From: Chionis minor
Lineage: Eukaryota > Chordata > Aves > Charadriiformes > Chionididae
Direction: 5' to 3'
DNA length: 64,000 bases
Assembly (NCBI GenBank): GCA_013398295.1
Contig: VZSF01011357.1
Span: 1,792-65,791 of the forward strand
In this document: positions 18,705 through 32,400 of the stretch, in pieces
Layout of the letters: each line of letters begins with the position of its first letter
Numbering within the stretch: position 1 is the first letter of the stretch
Translations under genes and position numbers: made by a program
The notes under the pieces: model-generated
Told to the model about the DNA's origin: nothing
Database searches by the model: none
What the model saw: only the letters and a program-made list of their open reading frames with translations

Positions 18705-19103
18705 GAATACAGGACAAGGCTGGGAGGAGAGGCCGAGAGAGCTAGGATTGTTTGCCTTTGAGAAAAGAAGGCTCAGGGAGGATCTTACCAAAGTGTGTAA
18801 ATACCTGATGGGAGCAGGGAGCAAAGGAGATGTGGTCAGTATCCTCCCAGTTGTAACAAGCGTCAGGATGAGAGACAATGGTCACAATTTGCAATAGAGG
18901 ACATGAAAATAACTTTTTCGCTGTGAAGGTGGTCAAACACTGGCATAGGTTGCCCAGGACAGTCTCTGTCCTCGAAGACATGAAAAATCTGACTGGACGT
19001 GGCTCTGAGCAATCTGCTTCATCTGACCCTACTTGAGCAGAGGGGTGGACTAGATACTCTCCAGTGGTGCCTACCAACCTCAACCATTCTGTGTTTCTGC
19101 TTT
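18705..19103 (+). mobile_element. CR1 LINE, 3' fragment (~400 bp)
   Basis: The segment reads collinearly with the C-terminal end of CR1 ORF2 and its 3' UTR. TTTGAGAAAAGAAGGCTCAG comes first, then AAATACCTGATGGGAGCAGG and the CACTGGCATAGGTTGCCCAG block. CTTGAGCAGAGGGGTGGACT follows, then CTACCAACCTCAACCATTCT. Stops and small indels show that it is degenerate. Its 5' boundary is approximate because the older part fades into unique sequence. Confidence 0.9.
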
Positions 19104-22100
19104 TGATTCCATGTAGTCCAGAAGGAGTATATTGCGAGCATAGCTCTTTTCCCCTTGCAGTGCTATCTCATTTGAACTCCAGAATTCCTCTGCACTAAAT
19201 ATCAGCGGTTTTGATGTTGGCTATGCGAGGTCAAACAGATAAGGACTAAGCTGGGAGGAGGATATCATGGCAGACAAGAATGTAAACTGTTCAGCCTGCC
19301 ACAGTGTGAGTTTCAGATTTCCCTTTTTATTTTGCATGCTCCATTCCACAGACTGGGGGGGGGAAGAGAGGGAGACAGGCCTTACATGGCCGTAATCGAG
19401 TGCCTGCATCCCACAAATGACTGTACAACTCTGCAAGTTCACAGGCAGTGCCAGGAACCGTTGCCTACTTGCTTTTTGCAGGCTCTCTTACTGTTTTTTC
19501 CTCTCTCAGGCAGAAGTTGTTTTTCAAGTTGCCTGGAAAGGTAAATACAGATCTACAGCTGATGATCCTAGGTGAGCTCATGGGTCAGGTATAATCCATC
19601 AACTGAGCACAGATGCTCCCCCTGGCCCCCCACCCGCTTTCTGTAGCCCTAACTGGGCTCCTAGACTTGGGCAAATTTATCAGTGGCTCCCAGTGATGAC
19701 ATACACTCATGCTGGTGATTACTGATGTGAGCGGCCACAGCAGGAGATGATGATGGTTTTGGGCAAAGGGAAGAAATGGGTCAGTTCTTTTCCTTTGGGT
19801 AGCTTGAATTTTTCAAGCACTGGATGCTCTAATTCGCCTAAATCCTATTTCAGTTGCTTACATCATATTACTACCCTGAAATGCATTTAAGTTAGTTTTG
19901 AAACTGTTTATCTCATGTTAATGAGGGTAGAGCAGCAGACGCCAGCCTGTGGGCTTAAAAGAAAAGTTACATGCCAGAGGCCCATGAATGTCTCCAGTAA
20001 TCTAGGGGAAAAGGTGAGATCACGATCCTTCCACATCTAAGACCGCCCTACGGTCTAGCCAGGCGCAGCCCTGCTCTGACCCCTCAAAGCCAGGGCTTAG
20101 GGCCGGGCGTCAGCACCAGAGCCTCAAGCAGCAGGAATTGGCCACTGTAGCTTTCGTTCCAGGATGATCCTGACTTAGAGGGCTGCAACCCTCTGCTCCT
20201 CCCAGCCTGCTACAGGTCATGGGGGTGACGGGAGGCGTTAGCTGCCTTTTGTAGCCTCCGATTGAACATTGTCTTTATGAGCCGCAAGGGACTGTGATTA
20301 AATCTCTACTCTGAGCAATGTTCTGAGGCCATGCTGGTATCTAATTACCTTCTCCACTCCTAGCAGCTGAGGGAAATGAAGATCTGCCTGTGACACTGTG
20401 GTGAAAGGGAGGGAATAGGAAAGGAGAGTGACACCTTCAAAACATCGGCTTAAGGTGCTTCCCTTGACCTTGTGCATGCTTTTTTGTCGGCACCTGCAGC
20501 TGGGATGGGTGCTCATCCTGGAGTGATGCCCTTCCTCCTCCCTGCTGCTGTCACCCTGGTGGAGGTGGGGGTTTGCTGGAGCCACAGTCACTCCTGGCCA
20601 GGCCTTCCCCAGGCAGCCGCGAGAAGCAAGGTTGTGCTGTGGTGGCAGAGAGCAGAAGGAGCTCTACAGTGAAGATCTTGGCAACCCACAGCCCCGCAAA
20701 GAGGCACCTTGAATGTAGGAGGTCCTTGATTGCATGGACATGCCTGTCCTAGGGGGCTGGAAGGAAGAACCCTCCCAGAAAATTGCTCTTCAGAGTATAT
20801 ATAGTTGGCTGCCTTGGTGGGGTAGGTCTGTCCTCCATCTGTGATGACTGTCTGGTCCCCGTTTTGATTTCTTTTCTCACTTGGCTCCAACTTTTAATTT
20901 CCCTATACGGCTGCTGCGATTGCTCCATTCCCCAGGACCAGAGGCTGCTCCACAGGGCCATTTCTGGTGCCGGGGAGGCAGGAAGACTGTTCCACCACGG
21001 GGCTGTATGAAGGGTTGAATCCTGTGACCTGGTGCCACAGGGAAGAAAGCCATTACTAATCCCCACTGTACAGCGGCTCCGCCTGCCCAGCAGGATCAAT
21101 GGCGCCATCTCGGCCCCATTATGTTGACTCTGAATCAGCAAGGAACGCCAAGGAGCTGGGAGGAGAGGGCTCCTCCCTGTGTGGGGTACTGCTGCCTGCC
21201 TGGGACAGTCGGGTCTTCCTTTTCTCCTCCCTGATTTTGGAAGAGGTAGCGAAGCACTCAGCCGTACTCATGCCTGCAGGCTAGCCCAGACCCTAGAGGA
21301 GGATGGGCAGAGACCCTGCCGGGGCGCGTGCCAGCCTCACCAGCCCCAGAAGCGCGGTGCGAGCATGGGTGCCGCACACCCTCCCTGCTGAGGCCAACCA
21401 GTTCTGCTGGCAGGTGGAAGCAGGGGTGGATCTTGAAGCCATTTCCAGGGAGCAGGCTGGCACCGGGGAAAGCAGGGAGGCTGCGGCTGCCTCCTTGCCC
21501 CCACATTCATGCAAGGTTAGGGGTCCAGCATTTGGAAGAGGGTCCCATTGAGAACTCGCCCATCCATCTCCGTGCTGTTCGCAAAGACGAAGGGAGCTGG
21601 CTTTCCAGACTGTACCATTTAAGGAGTTCCTCAGCTCAGTGAACCTCGGCTGACCTCAGGGTATACCGAGTTTCCAGCTCAGCAGAGCAGCGTTTCAGTT
21701 GAAAGCACGCCACCCAAAACTTCCCTCCTTGCATCTGGGGCAAGGGAGGGGGCTACGGGAGGGTGGGCAGCAAACAGCGAGGCGCAGAAGCCGAGGCGAC
21801 GTTGAGTTAGTGACTCTCGGGTGTTGCCAGGTCCCTTCCTAGGAAGGATGTTGCAGACCAACAGGACCAGCTTGAATGCGAAGCAGCTTCAGCAGCTTTT
21901 GGCAGGCGCCGGGGCTAGGGGGATGGGAGAGCGCCAGGCCTGCAGCACCGCTGGGTGCTGCAAGTCAGGACGCAGGAGCATCGCCCCAGCGATACAGTGT
22001 TTACAAAGGTGAAAAACATTAATAACATGCACTGTGCTCCTCCTGTTGTTTCAACAAGATCAAGGTGTGTACAGGAGAGCGCCAGTGTATATACATGTGC

Positions 22101-24530
22101 ACACACACGCACCGGCTGCGGCTGGCGCAGGACACCGCTCAGCGCAGGATTTTTCCAGCCGGGCTGCAGTCAATACTGACAAATACAGTATACGTCCCGT
22201 CTTGCCCGCAGCAGCGAGGGAGCTGCGGCAGGCTCGACGCTTTCCTCCCTCTTGTGAAAGACCCGGGGTGTTTTCGGCAGAGCGGAGAGTTTGGGTCCCA
22301 GCCGCCTCGGGTCCCAAAGGTGCATGGTCTCGCTGCTGCACTGAGCGAATCTGGGGGGAGCGACACCCAGTCGGGCGCCTTCCTTGCCGCCAGTTCACCC
22401 CTCCGTGCTCTGCCCGCTCGTCGTGCTGCGCAAGACAGGGGTTCAGTGTAAGGGAAGAGAAAATAAAAGAAGAAGAAGAAGAAAAAAAGAAATAGTATGT
22501 GAGATCATATAATTAAAGATGGTATCAGAATGTCTAATTAGGATGACTGAGAGAACTTGGCTGGGAGACGCAGCCAAGAGCTGAGTTAGTGTGTTTGCCA
22601 GTCCAAAGCTCCTTAACAGTAATTAATCCTTAAATGTCCAATTGTTCAGAGTTCAAGGAAACACCTCCTACTACTGTACTTTGTGTTCCTGTTAAGCAAG
22701 GAGACACAGCAGGGCGTGTGCCCTTATTCTGTAAGAGCGACACGCCTAGGGGTGTTGTTAGGAACTAGACCGAAGGTTGAGTATAATTATTAACTACCTA
22801 AGAGTTCCCAGCATTGCACAATTACCCAGGCCGCCTTGCAGCTGTGCGCTCGCCTGGGTGTTGCTTTTTTTTTTTTTTTGGTGGTTTGTTGTTTTTTTTT
22901 TTTTGAAATAGAAAGGCCGAGCTTTAGTGGTACATGCGTACAAATTATACCGGAGTGTCATCTGCTCCCCCTCCAGTGTCCTTCACGAGCTGGGATGCAT
23001 TAGCGGAGGGGGCTGAGGGGAGGGTATGTCTGTATGTACGTACGTACTGCATGAAAGTCAGCGCTCTTCACTGAAACTCAATAGGCTTATTTACATCAGT
23101 TGCAAATTTGACCCAGAGATTTTTCCTTTGTTTTGATGCTGTCAGCGACTCTTGCATTAACATAAAAGCCTTGGCTATTTACTCTTGCGGGGTTTTTCAT
23201 TCTGTTTGCATTTTTGAGGTGGGTTGTGTTGGGTCTTTTTTCTTTGTTGATATTAAGAGGGGGGAAAGACCTGAAGGAGAAACATAGGTTTGACACGGCG
23301 GGGGAATTGAACCGCTTGTCCTGCTACAGGTCTTCTGCCATCCTCGGACCCTTCATCCGGGCAGTCACCGGGGTGTCAGGAAGGGATGCTCCAGCGTGGG
23401 CAGGTCGTGCTGCAGGCAGGAGGGTTTGAGGAGCAGAGCCGCCGGTCGCTCTTTGGTGCCTTCAGGAGAGCCCAGCTCAGCGGTGGCATCACGTACCACC
23501 CGCAGACAGGAGGGAGTTATGTGTCATTTCCTCAGATGCAGCATCATCTTTTAAGTCGCGTTTCTGTGTTTTTATCCTCTCCCGTCTTTTTTTAATTGAC
23601 CCTTTCTGGCAGGCGTGGTGAGGGCCCGGCTGAGAGCCGGCTGGCCAAAGTTGCTTCTGCAGGGGATCATTAACTCGGGCGTCAGCCAAGGCCGTTTAGT
23701 GTTTATAAAACGCAGACAATTAAACACGGTCGCAGCCCTGAAATGCTATAATTGGAAAGCAGCCTGTGACGATGTCCACCGCGAGGGACCGGCTGCCCGG
23801 CACCGAGGCGGGCTGGCTGGCAGGGCCGGGCGGGCAGGGACACACCAGCCCAGCCGGGCCTGGCCAGGGCCGCACCATGCGAACACCCAGCCCGGAGGGT
23901 CCCTGCCCTCCTGAGCCTGCACACTATGGACACGAAAAGAAGGGCTGGGGTGGGAAATGGAGGAGAAAAGGGACTTGCCCGCGGTCACCCATCAGCCAGG
24001 AGCTGGCTCGGGTGCATGGGCAGGGTACCCCGGGTGCAGGCTGCGCCCTGTCCCCGTGACTCCATGGCGGGTCTCCGCGCCAGCCTGAAGCTGGCTCTGA
24101 TGTTGCTCCTACAGGCGTTTATCACGGCATGAAGAGTCTCCTCTGCCAGGACGCTGTTTTGGGAGGGTGAAGGGGTTGGCCTTGTCCTGTGGCTGCTGCC
24201 TGGGGATTTGTAAATGGCCACTGACCGGGCCCTGGGCCCCAGGCTGGCTTTGGGGTGGCAGCCAGTTTGGAACGGGGTGGTTGGGGTTGATACGGTACTC
24301 CTGCAACCTGGCCGCCACTCTTAGCCAATTCTGGGTGCCACGGCACCAAACACCATTGATGCTTGTCCCCCGCTGGTGATTGAACGACCGCTGGAAGCTG
24401 CGTCAGGCAGCTGTTGAACTTGCTCTCCAAGCAGATCAATGTTTTCCGTGAAGCCTGGTGAGTGGGGACGATGCTGAGTACCGGACTGGGGTCACCACAG
24501 CCCTGCTCCACGCTCTGCAACTGACTCAGT
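19104..24530. other. Intergenic, partly GC-rich, no supported gene
   Basis: No splice-bounded exon or recognisable protein is seen. From about 20.0 to 24.1 kb the DNA is clearly richer in GC and CpG than the flanks, with peaks near 21.3-21.5, 22.1-22.45 and 23.6-24.05 kb. An AT-rich block with several TAATTA-like motifs lies at about 22.49-22.83 kb. Simple stretches include GAA repeats (22466-22485), T/G runs (22863-22905) and GTAC repeats (23035-23046). The many short open frames are an expected result of high GC. Confidence 0.55.
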
Positions 24531-24534
24531 GTTT

Positions 24535-24672
24535 CACCATGAGCGCATCACTTCACCTTTTTGTGACTCAGAATTTTCATCTATCAATTAGGGATTTATG
24601 AGGTTTAATTAAGGTCTGTGAAGCCCTTTGAGTTCCTCGCTTGAAAGATGCTGTGCAGGCATAAAGTGGTGT
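24535..24672 (+). mobile_element. MIR-family SINE (amniote type), 3' half
   Basis: The stretch matches the MIR/CORE-SINE 3' half that I remember. TTTTGTGACTCAGAATTTTC ATCTATCAATTAGGGA corresponds to the 'CTCAGTTTCCTCATCTGTAA' region. GAGGTTTAATTAA follows, then AAGCCCTTTGAGTTCCTCGC and a GAAAGATGCTGTGCAGGCAT end. This is an ancient, immobile copy; the subfamily is inferred. Confidence 0.7.
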
Positions 24673-25244
24673 ACGCAACGAAGAAAACAAGAGAAATTAA
24701 ATGCTCCAGACAAGAGAGAAGAGAGGGCAGGTTTCCCACTGCTTGGTCTCCCAATTACGTGCTCCTTGTTTGGATGGCAACCTCACTTTAACCTGTGGAC
24801 AAACGAACTTGTTCACCCCTTCTTGCAGCAGACAGGCGATGACGTGCAGCAGCATCTTACTCATTAGTTAGCCTTCAGTCATCTTTCCAAAGTATGAGCA
24901 AACGGGGAAGGGGGCAGGGAGCGAGGGCGGGCGACGAGTACAAATTCCAGAGAAAAGGGAAGTATCAGAAAGCAAGCTAGGATGTGCAAGGGCCTTTATC
25001 GCTGCTGCTGAGATCTAGCTCTGCATAGTAACAAACAGGAATAGATCTCATCTGTCCCTAGAGGTACGTGCCCCGAAGCAGGGAAGAGCTGATGAGTTAC
25101 AGCAGAGAGGAAGCAAGAGAGTCTTCTTATGCAAGGCATCTATTTCAGTGTCAGAGAGGTGGTAGGCTTGACTTGAAGCAGTCTGAAGAAAGTGTTTGAA
25201 CCTAGCTAGTGAAAAGTTGTTGTATCTATGTGTGTTTTTTAAGG

Positions 25245-25345
25245 TTAAGGCCTTGTTTGCAGAAGGCATTTGACACGCACACTTTGAAGCTCATGCTTAA
25301 ATTTAAGCACATGCTTAAGGCCTTTGCCGAATGGACACGTGCCCA
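25245..25345. repeat. Ancient interspersed repeat with palindromic TTAAGC motif
   Basis: The 14-base perfect palindrome GCTTAAATTTAAGC (25295-25308) is followed by a further CACATGCTTAAGGC copy. Similar 'AAGCACATGCTTAA' strings recur in many amniote genomes as an old dispersed repeat. I recognise the pattern but cannot name the family reliably. Confidence 0.4.
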
Positions 25346-25937
25346 AATTTCTTTAGATGCTTGGTGGAAACCAGGTCTAAGAGGAGGGAGTCTAACAGCA
25401 GCTGTGAGACCAGTGAGACCATGAAGGTCCCCAGGAGCTGCAGAAAGCAGTAATATGTGGACAGCCTTGCCATACTATTCCTAAAGTCAGGTTGACCTGG
25501 GGGAGGAGTGGGCAAAAAGGAAGCTCCATCCCCAATCTTTATTTCGTTCTTTGCTTGCTGTACAAACAACCCTGTGGAAGCTGGCTCCAGTAGGTGTGGT
25601 CTGTGTATGCACTCCTGGGCGTGCCACTTTGTTGTGTTAAAAGGACCATTCCTCACCTGAAAGCAAGTTTCCAGGTTGTCACTGACAGTCACATCAAAAC
25701 TCATGACGCCTCCCATCCCCCACCTGCATGCCTTCCCTCTTACGTAAGAAAAACAGAGATACCTGTTCAGATGAAACCCAAACTAGCCCTGGGTTTGGTG
25801 TCTGTCTTTGTTCCGCACTGATCTGGGACCCCTCTGCGTGTCTTCTGAGCTGCCAGGGAAAACATGCACAATAATTGCTGCTGGCTAGAACAGCCCCCTG
25901 TGTTCAGGGCGGCCATCCTCACTCTCCTCCTCTTGCC

Positions 25938-26400
25938 TGAAAAAAGCTCCCAGAGTCAACCCAGCTTTCCTCAGGGTTTCTTAAGGTTCCTGTTGGGCTG
26001 GCTGCTCTGAACTCCATCTTTCTGAAAGCACTGGTGTCCCAAATTTGGTACAATGTTTAGCATCAATGAGCACTCTTTTGGGATAAAGCATAATAATGAC
26101 CTTCTGTGACATACTTATAACACTCCATTAACATATCCCAAAAGAAATGTTTGTTTTTGTTGCAACAGCAGCATACCGTTGACTCATTATATGATCCACT
26201 CTAATTCCTCCAGATCCTTTTGTGTAGTACTGCTGCTTAACCAATTATTCCAAGTCGTTCATTTGTGCACTTAATTTCTCCTTCCCAATCATAGTGCTTT
26301 GCTGTGTTTTTATTGAATTTTATCCAGTTGATTCTGAGCAGCTTTTGCAATTTATTGAGATCACTTGAAATAATAATGTGCAGATTAATTGTTCGGAAAA
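25938..26400 (-). mobile_element. Ancient CR1 LINE fragment (reverse-transcriptase C-terminal region)
   Basis: In + orientation the region reads as the reverse complement of CR1 ORF2. GCAACAGCAGCATACCGTTG leads to ACTCATTATATGATCCACTC, then TCCTCCAGATCCTTTTGTGT, CTGCTGCTTAACCAATTATT and the TATTGAATTTTATCCAGTTG block near 26311. This is the part encoding the end of the polymerase, so the element lies on the - strand. The stretch just upstream (AGCTTTCCTCAGGG... at 25964) fits the following CR1 segment. It is heavily diverged, with no open frame. Confidence 0.85.
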
Positions 26401-29400
26401 TCCTATGCACAGGCCCATGCCTGCACCCATAGCTGGTTCCAAAGCCCAGCCTTTCCGTCTTAAAAACAAAGGCTTCTAGCACTTGATGGCATTCTTGCAA
26501 TATTCAGCTGAAATGTCAGGCTGAAGCCTGACAAAGCTGTGAATTTTGGAAGGCTCTTTCAATGGAAATACGGAATAAGAGCATCTGTTCAGCTGGCAGT
26601 GGCTTTTGGTCTCCAATCATCTAGCGTTGGTTTGAATCACTGATATTTTCCGCATTATTACTGGTCTTCAAAGTGTGAAAATATGCAAGCTTGAAATTGG
26701 CTTCTTACTGTAAGGGAGGATACGGAGCTACCGTTGTGTGGTTGTACGACTGGACAACCACAGGTCTTATCAAGAATCGCCTGGCTTGGGCTTCCCCTCC
26801 AAAGGCCTGGAGCGACAGCTCCACATCTTTTCCCGTTCCCAGTCGAAGGGTCCGGATACGCGTTGCGTTCAGGAGTGAAAATGTAGGAATTTGGTGTCCT
26901 CTGGTGGCAACTGTGGGAGTTACAGTTGGCAAAAGCAAGCGTGACCCTTCAAACGTGTCATTCAGGCCAACTGGCCATACTTGGGCTATGTGCAGCGATA
27001 TTCCTTTCCGCCCTGCACTGTAAATATTTCTCGTCCAGTCTGGTTTCTATTGTTTCTGTATGCTCACCCCTCCTATTTATTCTATGCCTGGTTAGCCGCT
27101 CCCCTTTCTGGAGTGCCGAGGTACGTGTGTGACTTTGGGTTTAAGATTGACTTGGTGGTGTTTGCTTGTTGATCCCCTGTGATTTCTTTGCCTCAGGAAA
27201 GGAAACTTAGCTTCTGTAAGCACCTCTGCACAGTCAGCGAAGGCTTTAGCTGCTTGTCCTCGGGTGGTCCCTAAGTAAAATAAGCGTGCCTCTGTCCCAA
27301 GGCCTTTTAACCCACTTTAAGCACTGAAGCTATTACCCCTGGGCTTGCCCCCATGTGGTTCCACTTGCTGGGTGAAAAAGCTGGTGAGCAAGAAGACACA
27401 GAGCACCTGGACGGCCTGTGTTTGGCCCTTTTAGCCACAAAACAGGTGAGAGCAGCTCAGCGCATTGCATAGATGGTGAACCCTATGGAGGGAGGATGTG
27501 TTTGCCACAATTTGTGGTGAGTAAAGTATGTACAGGGAACACGCTGAGCCATAAGCTCCTGGCTCCAGGCGCCTCTCCTGGATATGGATGAAAACTGATC
27601 AGCCTCAAGGACCTTGAAGTTTAAAGGTCTGTAAGCGTTTGGTGCAACTGCCAGAACATCCCTCATGAAACGGCCTCATCCCTCATGAGGAAAAGCAGCC
27701 TTACCCCCTCTCCCCATCTCATCCGTTACATTACCACCTGGTAGTCCCTTTTTGAAGGGCAGCGCAAATGTTTATGATGCAAAAGGAACATAGCACAGCT
27801 GGGACTGGCTCATTGAGGTCAAAGGGATATGTTTCCTGACATGTAGATGCAGGCTGAGAAACAAACTTCTGCGGAGGAGTCAGGTAAACAGGGTTTTTGG
27901 GATGTGGGTAGACGGACTCGCAAGTCTGGGACGCCATGGCACCCAGACAGGTTGACCCCACAGAGTCTTTGTGTGTTGTACCTTCATGTGGGAAGAGCTT
28001 TAGAGAACACAGGAGAGTCAGGAGCTTCCCACACGGTTGCTGCAATTACAGCACTGGCTGAAAACAGAGCCCCTTTGTGGCGCGAATACAAACAGCAAAA
28101 AGCTGGCACTGCTCTGGGAATTTTATAACTTAATGGAAAAGAATGGGAGAAAGGGAACACTACCGTTTCTATTTTATAGAGAACCACAGCGCTTTGAGAC
28201 CTGGGCTTCAGTTCACAGAGGTATTTATTTAGGTGCCCATTTTCCATGCAAATCTTCGAGAATTATATACTTTGGATATGAGGATCAATGAACTCACCCA
28301 GAGACACACAGGAAGAGAGCCTACATTTTCTGGTCCCTACTCTAAAACGCCATTGCTGTCTATCAGAAGCAGACAGACTGCTTCCCTTTGCTATCTGCCT
28401 TCCTGCCAGCGCCGCTCTCCCAAAGCTGTGGTGGCGCTGACAGACTCTCCCAAGACTGTGGCTGTAAGCAGGGCTCTCCAGAAATGAGCATTATCTCCTG
28501 ATCTGATAACTGACGGGCCAGCTGAAGATGAGGCCATGGGAAGTATCTGGTCCCCAGCTTCTTGCTGCCTACAGACTGAAAGAAATCCTCACACTACAGC
28601 AAGTCAGTAAAGAGTCTTTAGCAGAGGATCTTTAAATCTTGAATCAGCTGTTCTCTGGGTGTTCAGAGCCTTCAGGTATCTTGCAGCCACCATCGGGCCT
28701 CAGCTGGCCTACAGAAGGGCAATGACTAGCAGGAGCCCACAGTGCCGGGGCTCCTGCCCCAGTGGAGCAGAGGGGATTTCAGCCTATGGCATGATCTGCA
28801 GCTTGCCTATATCAAAGGCCCAGAGCTGCTAGAAAAGGCAGTGAGGAGCAGCTCCAGCTTCACTGTGAGGGTACACCAGGTTTTTGTGACAGGTGAGGGA
28901 GCACGAGGGACCCGTGCCATCTGTACAAGCTGCAAAGGCAGGCTGGGGTACCACCAGCCTCCTGGCAGCACTGGGCACTGCCTGTGGAAATGGACTTTGT
29001 GCTTTCCTTTGGTGCCAGCCTCAGGTCAGCGGCTAAGGAGCTCATGCCCTTGCCGAGCAATCAATCTGCGTGGGAGGTTGCGCCCTCCTGCAGGCACAAG
29101 GAAGAAAATTTGAGTTTCGTTCACGTTGGATCTGAGGTTTCATTGTAATATTCCTATCTTCAGCTACTGCTGGGTGTTTGCAGGAGGCTGCGGCTTCATA
29201 GCTCATCTAAAACACGGGTTTCGTCAGTAACCTTCCTGATTAACTTATTTATTGCCACAGCTTAGGTGTCTATAGCAGCTCTGCTGATCCCAAATGCCCA
29301 AGTGAAGAGTCCAATGCTCTGGTCATCTGCTGAGACAGGAAAAAATTAAAGAAGTGTATTTGTGGCTTTGTTTTTGCATATTTTTTTAACAGGTATTTCT

Positions 29401-32400
29401 TTTTGAAAGCTATTTTCGAAAGAATTAAGATTCTCCTCGTCTGCAACTCCACAAGTTTGGGTGGTTTTTTTAAGGAGGGCACCAAGTGTTACAAGGGCTT
29501 TTGCCCACTTTCAGTAACCTGACCATATGCAAAGCGGTGCTTTCCGACTCCTGCCTGAAACGGCTAAATGAATGCTTGGTTTCTTCTTTTCCTTTGAGTA
29601 TTTGCATGCTCTCCAGCAGGTGGTAGCAGCCTCCTTTAAGCTGTGCAGCTCTCCTGCCTGCTGCTGCAGCTGCAGAATTGCTGCCCTGTGATTCATGTCC
29701 CTGGCTGCCCTTGGCCTCACTTTATCTCCTCACCCTCTGCATGCCTGAAGTTTCCTGTGGAGGACAATCTGCTGTTTAGGCCCAGAGTAGGCACGAAATT
29801 TACCAGCGATGAAAAGCACAGCAACAGGAGGTGATGGCACAACGTCACGAGGAAATGTGAAAAGTCTCGCTCTTGTATATGATTTACTCCGAACGGCTTC
29901 ACGCTGATTTAACATTCTACCCATTATGGATGGGGGAGTCTCGTAGATGGAACAATTTAGGGATATTCTTCCTAAATAAAAAATTAAGATCTAAGGCCTT
30001 GTCTAGACAGTAGGATTAGCTGAAGCACTCACAAGTCACAGGCAGGCTGCATCTTCAAATGAAATGGAGAATCAGTCTGCTTTGTATTTCCACAACAAGT
30101 CCTCTGCTATGCTGGTGTAATAGGATGGTTTTGTGGATGCAATTACATTACCCTCTGATATACGGTCTCCTTGTTAGCAGCTGAGAGAGCTGCTTCCCTA
30201 ACTTACTCAGTAAAAGGCTATGCTTGTGGTGACAAACATCTTGGTTTTAATTATGAGGGGTTGAATGCTGTGGGTGGTTGTGTCTGTTTTTTGGTTGGTG
30301 CTTGGTTTGTTTGCTTTGGTTTTTTATGTGCAGCCATAGATTCGTTACTTTCTCTTTTAAAACAGAGGTCCTATAGGTGAGAACATGGGTAGGGTGTCAG
30401 AGTTTCTCATAAAGCTCTGGGTATATTAGAAGCCACCTAAGAATGTAGCAATGGACCAAGAAGTTTGGCTAGTACATTTTAGTCCATATGTTTGAGTATG
30501 CTTTGGACACTGCTTACTTTAAAGCTGTAACTGGGACCTGACTTTTGGTTTTGTGGTGTTATGCACTGTTGGGCCTAGACATGTGAAATGAGTCCTTTGC
30601 TTGAGAACGTACCAAGGTACAAAACTTTTGCTCTTCACCACCACCTTCCACGCAAAGCTCTTCTGTGCGAGTTGTGTTGTCGGTCTCCTCTATCCAGGGC
30701 AGGTGAAATGAAAACTCACACAATTCAAGCAGGGTTAGCTACAAGGTCCAGCTAGCTCCTTGTCCCACCTGAGCAGCAACAGGCACTTTGGGGAAGGCAC
30801 AAGATGCTCTGAGTTGATGATTAGGTAATTAGCTACATGGCTGCAGTTCCTTGGAGTATTCATAAATACTGTCAGCTGACTACTGACTCATGGTCTGGAG
30901 ATTTTTGTATGTTCTGTGAGAAGCAGCTTTGCCCTTGCAGTAATGCAAAAGCTTTAATTTGTCTCTGACACCTTCTACATCTAAGAGAAAATTCTCTCTT
31001 CTCCCTTTTGCAAACTTCTTTGATTCTTGCTGCCACCTGCTATTTGCTATTCAATCTAAGAGCTATTTTGATGCTTGGGTGGTGGGAAGGAGTGTTTACA
31101 GAAGATTTACAAGCCTTGCAGTTAATGCTGTTTCCCTTCTGAAGTATGTCTCAGTGTCTAAAGGCTAAATTCTTACTCTTGGAGCTGTAGTTTATGGCAA
31201 ATGTATGAATTAATGCTATCTTCCTTCTTGTGTCTTGCTTGGTGTACAGTGAGGAAGAGATTTTCTGGGATTTAAAACACTTCCAGCTCATTGAGAAGTC
31301 TGTTTCTCAGACTTGTTGATAATGAGAGCTTTCTGTTGAGGAGCAAAGCAGCCTCTACCCCTTGTATGCAATGACAAAAACCACGGAAGGTAACTCTCAT
31401 CTGTGCTGAGACTGTTCAATGCCACCTTGACTGACAGATGATGACCTTGACCAGCCTCACCTAGGACCTCCCTCCCCCTGACCACATGCCTGGGAGCTCC
31501 GTTTCAGCTCAGCACAGGCAGAGGAGCTGTTGGCTGGTGTGGTGCCCTGACAGTGAGTAAGCTTGTAATTTTTCATTACCTTACTGGTCAAAAGAGCCTG
31601 GGTGTCAAAGTGTGTTTCAGATGTCAGATTCCCCAAGTGGAACAAGCTTGTCCAACTTGAATGTGCTGCTGCATGTGAGGTGAGTAGCTGCTTGTGCTGG
31701 TGAGGTCTATGGTATTTTTGTGCTGGGATGAGTTTGGAGACTCAGGGGATGGAGGAGTGTGTTCCTCTGTCTGTGCAGATTCCTCCTTGTGTGCCACTCT
31801 GAACAACAGCTGTTAATGTTGAGAATTAATATTGCGTTCCCGTTTTTTGAAAACTGAAGTGGGCTTAAGATCTACCCCCAACACGTTCCTTCAAAGAATG
31901 TCAAATTTCAGTCGTGAAACAACAGAAAGCCAAAATATACAGCCCTTTGAAGGATGGGTTAGACTGCCTGAGATGGGTGTGTCAGTGGCTTATTTAAGCA
32001 TTTTAAGCTATTTAATTAAGCATTCTCCCATTATTTGTGTAGGAGCTCTATCTGGGTCTCAGTGGTCTTGGAAGAGACCAGAGGGCACTCTGGTACTATG
32101 TGTGAGGACAGCAGGCTGTTCTTCAGTGGTTTTGATGTTGACACTGTAATCAAGGTACAGCAGAGTCTCGCTGGGGAGTGTAGTTTCACAGCCTAACTGG
32201 CATTTCTGCACGCTCTTTGAATCTGGGGAAATGACCAGGCTACTGCAACAGCATCGTAGCCAGGGTTTTGGAGACCTGGGCAGAATGAGGACAGAGTTAC
32301 TGATCTTGCTTCTGTGGAAGGAAAATTCACCAGATGAACTGCCTGCATCCCCTGGGCTGAAGCTGTAGAGGTGTTCTTTAATGTGCCTGCTGCCAGGACT

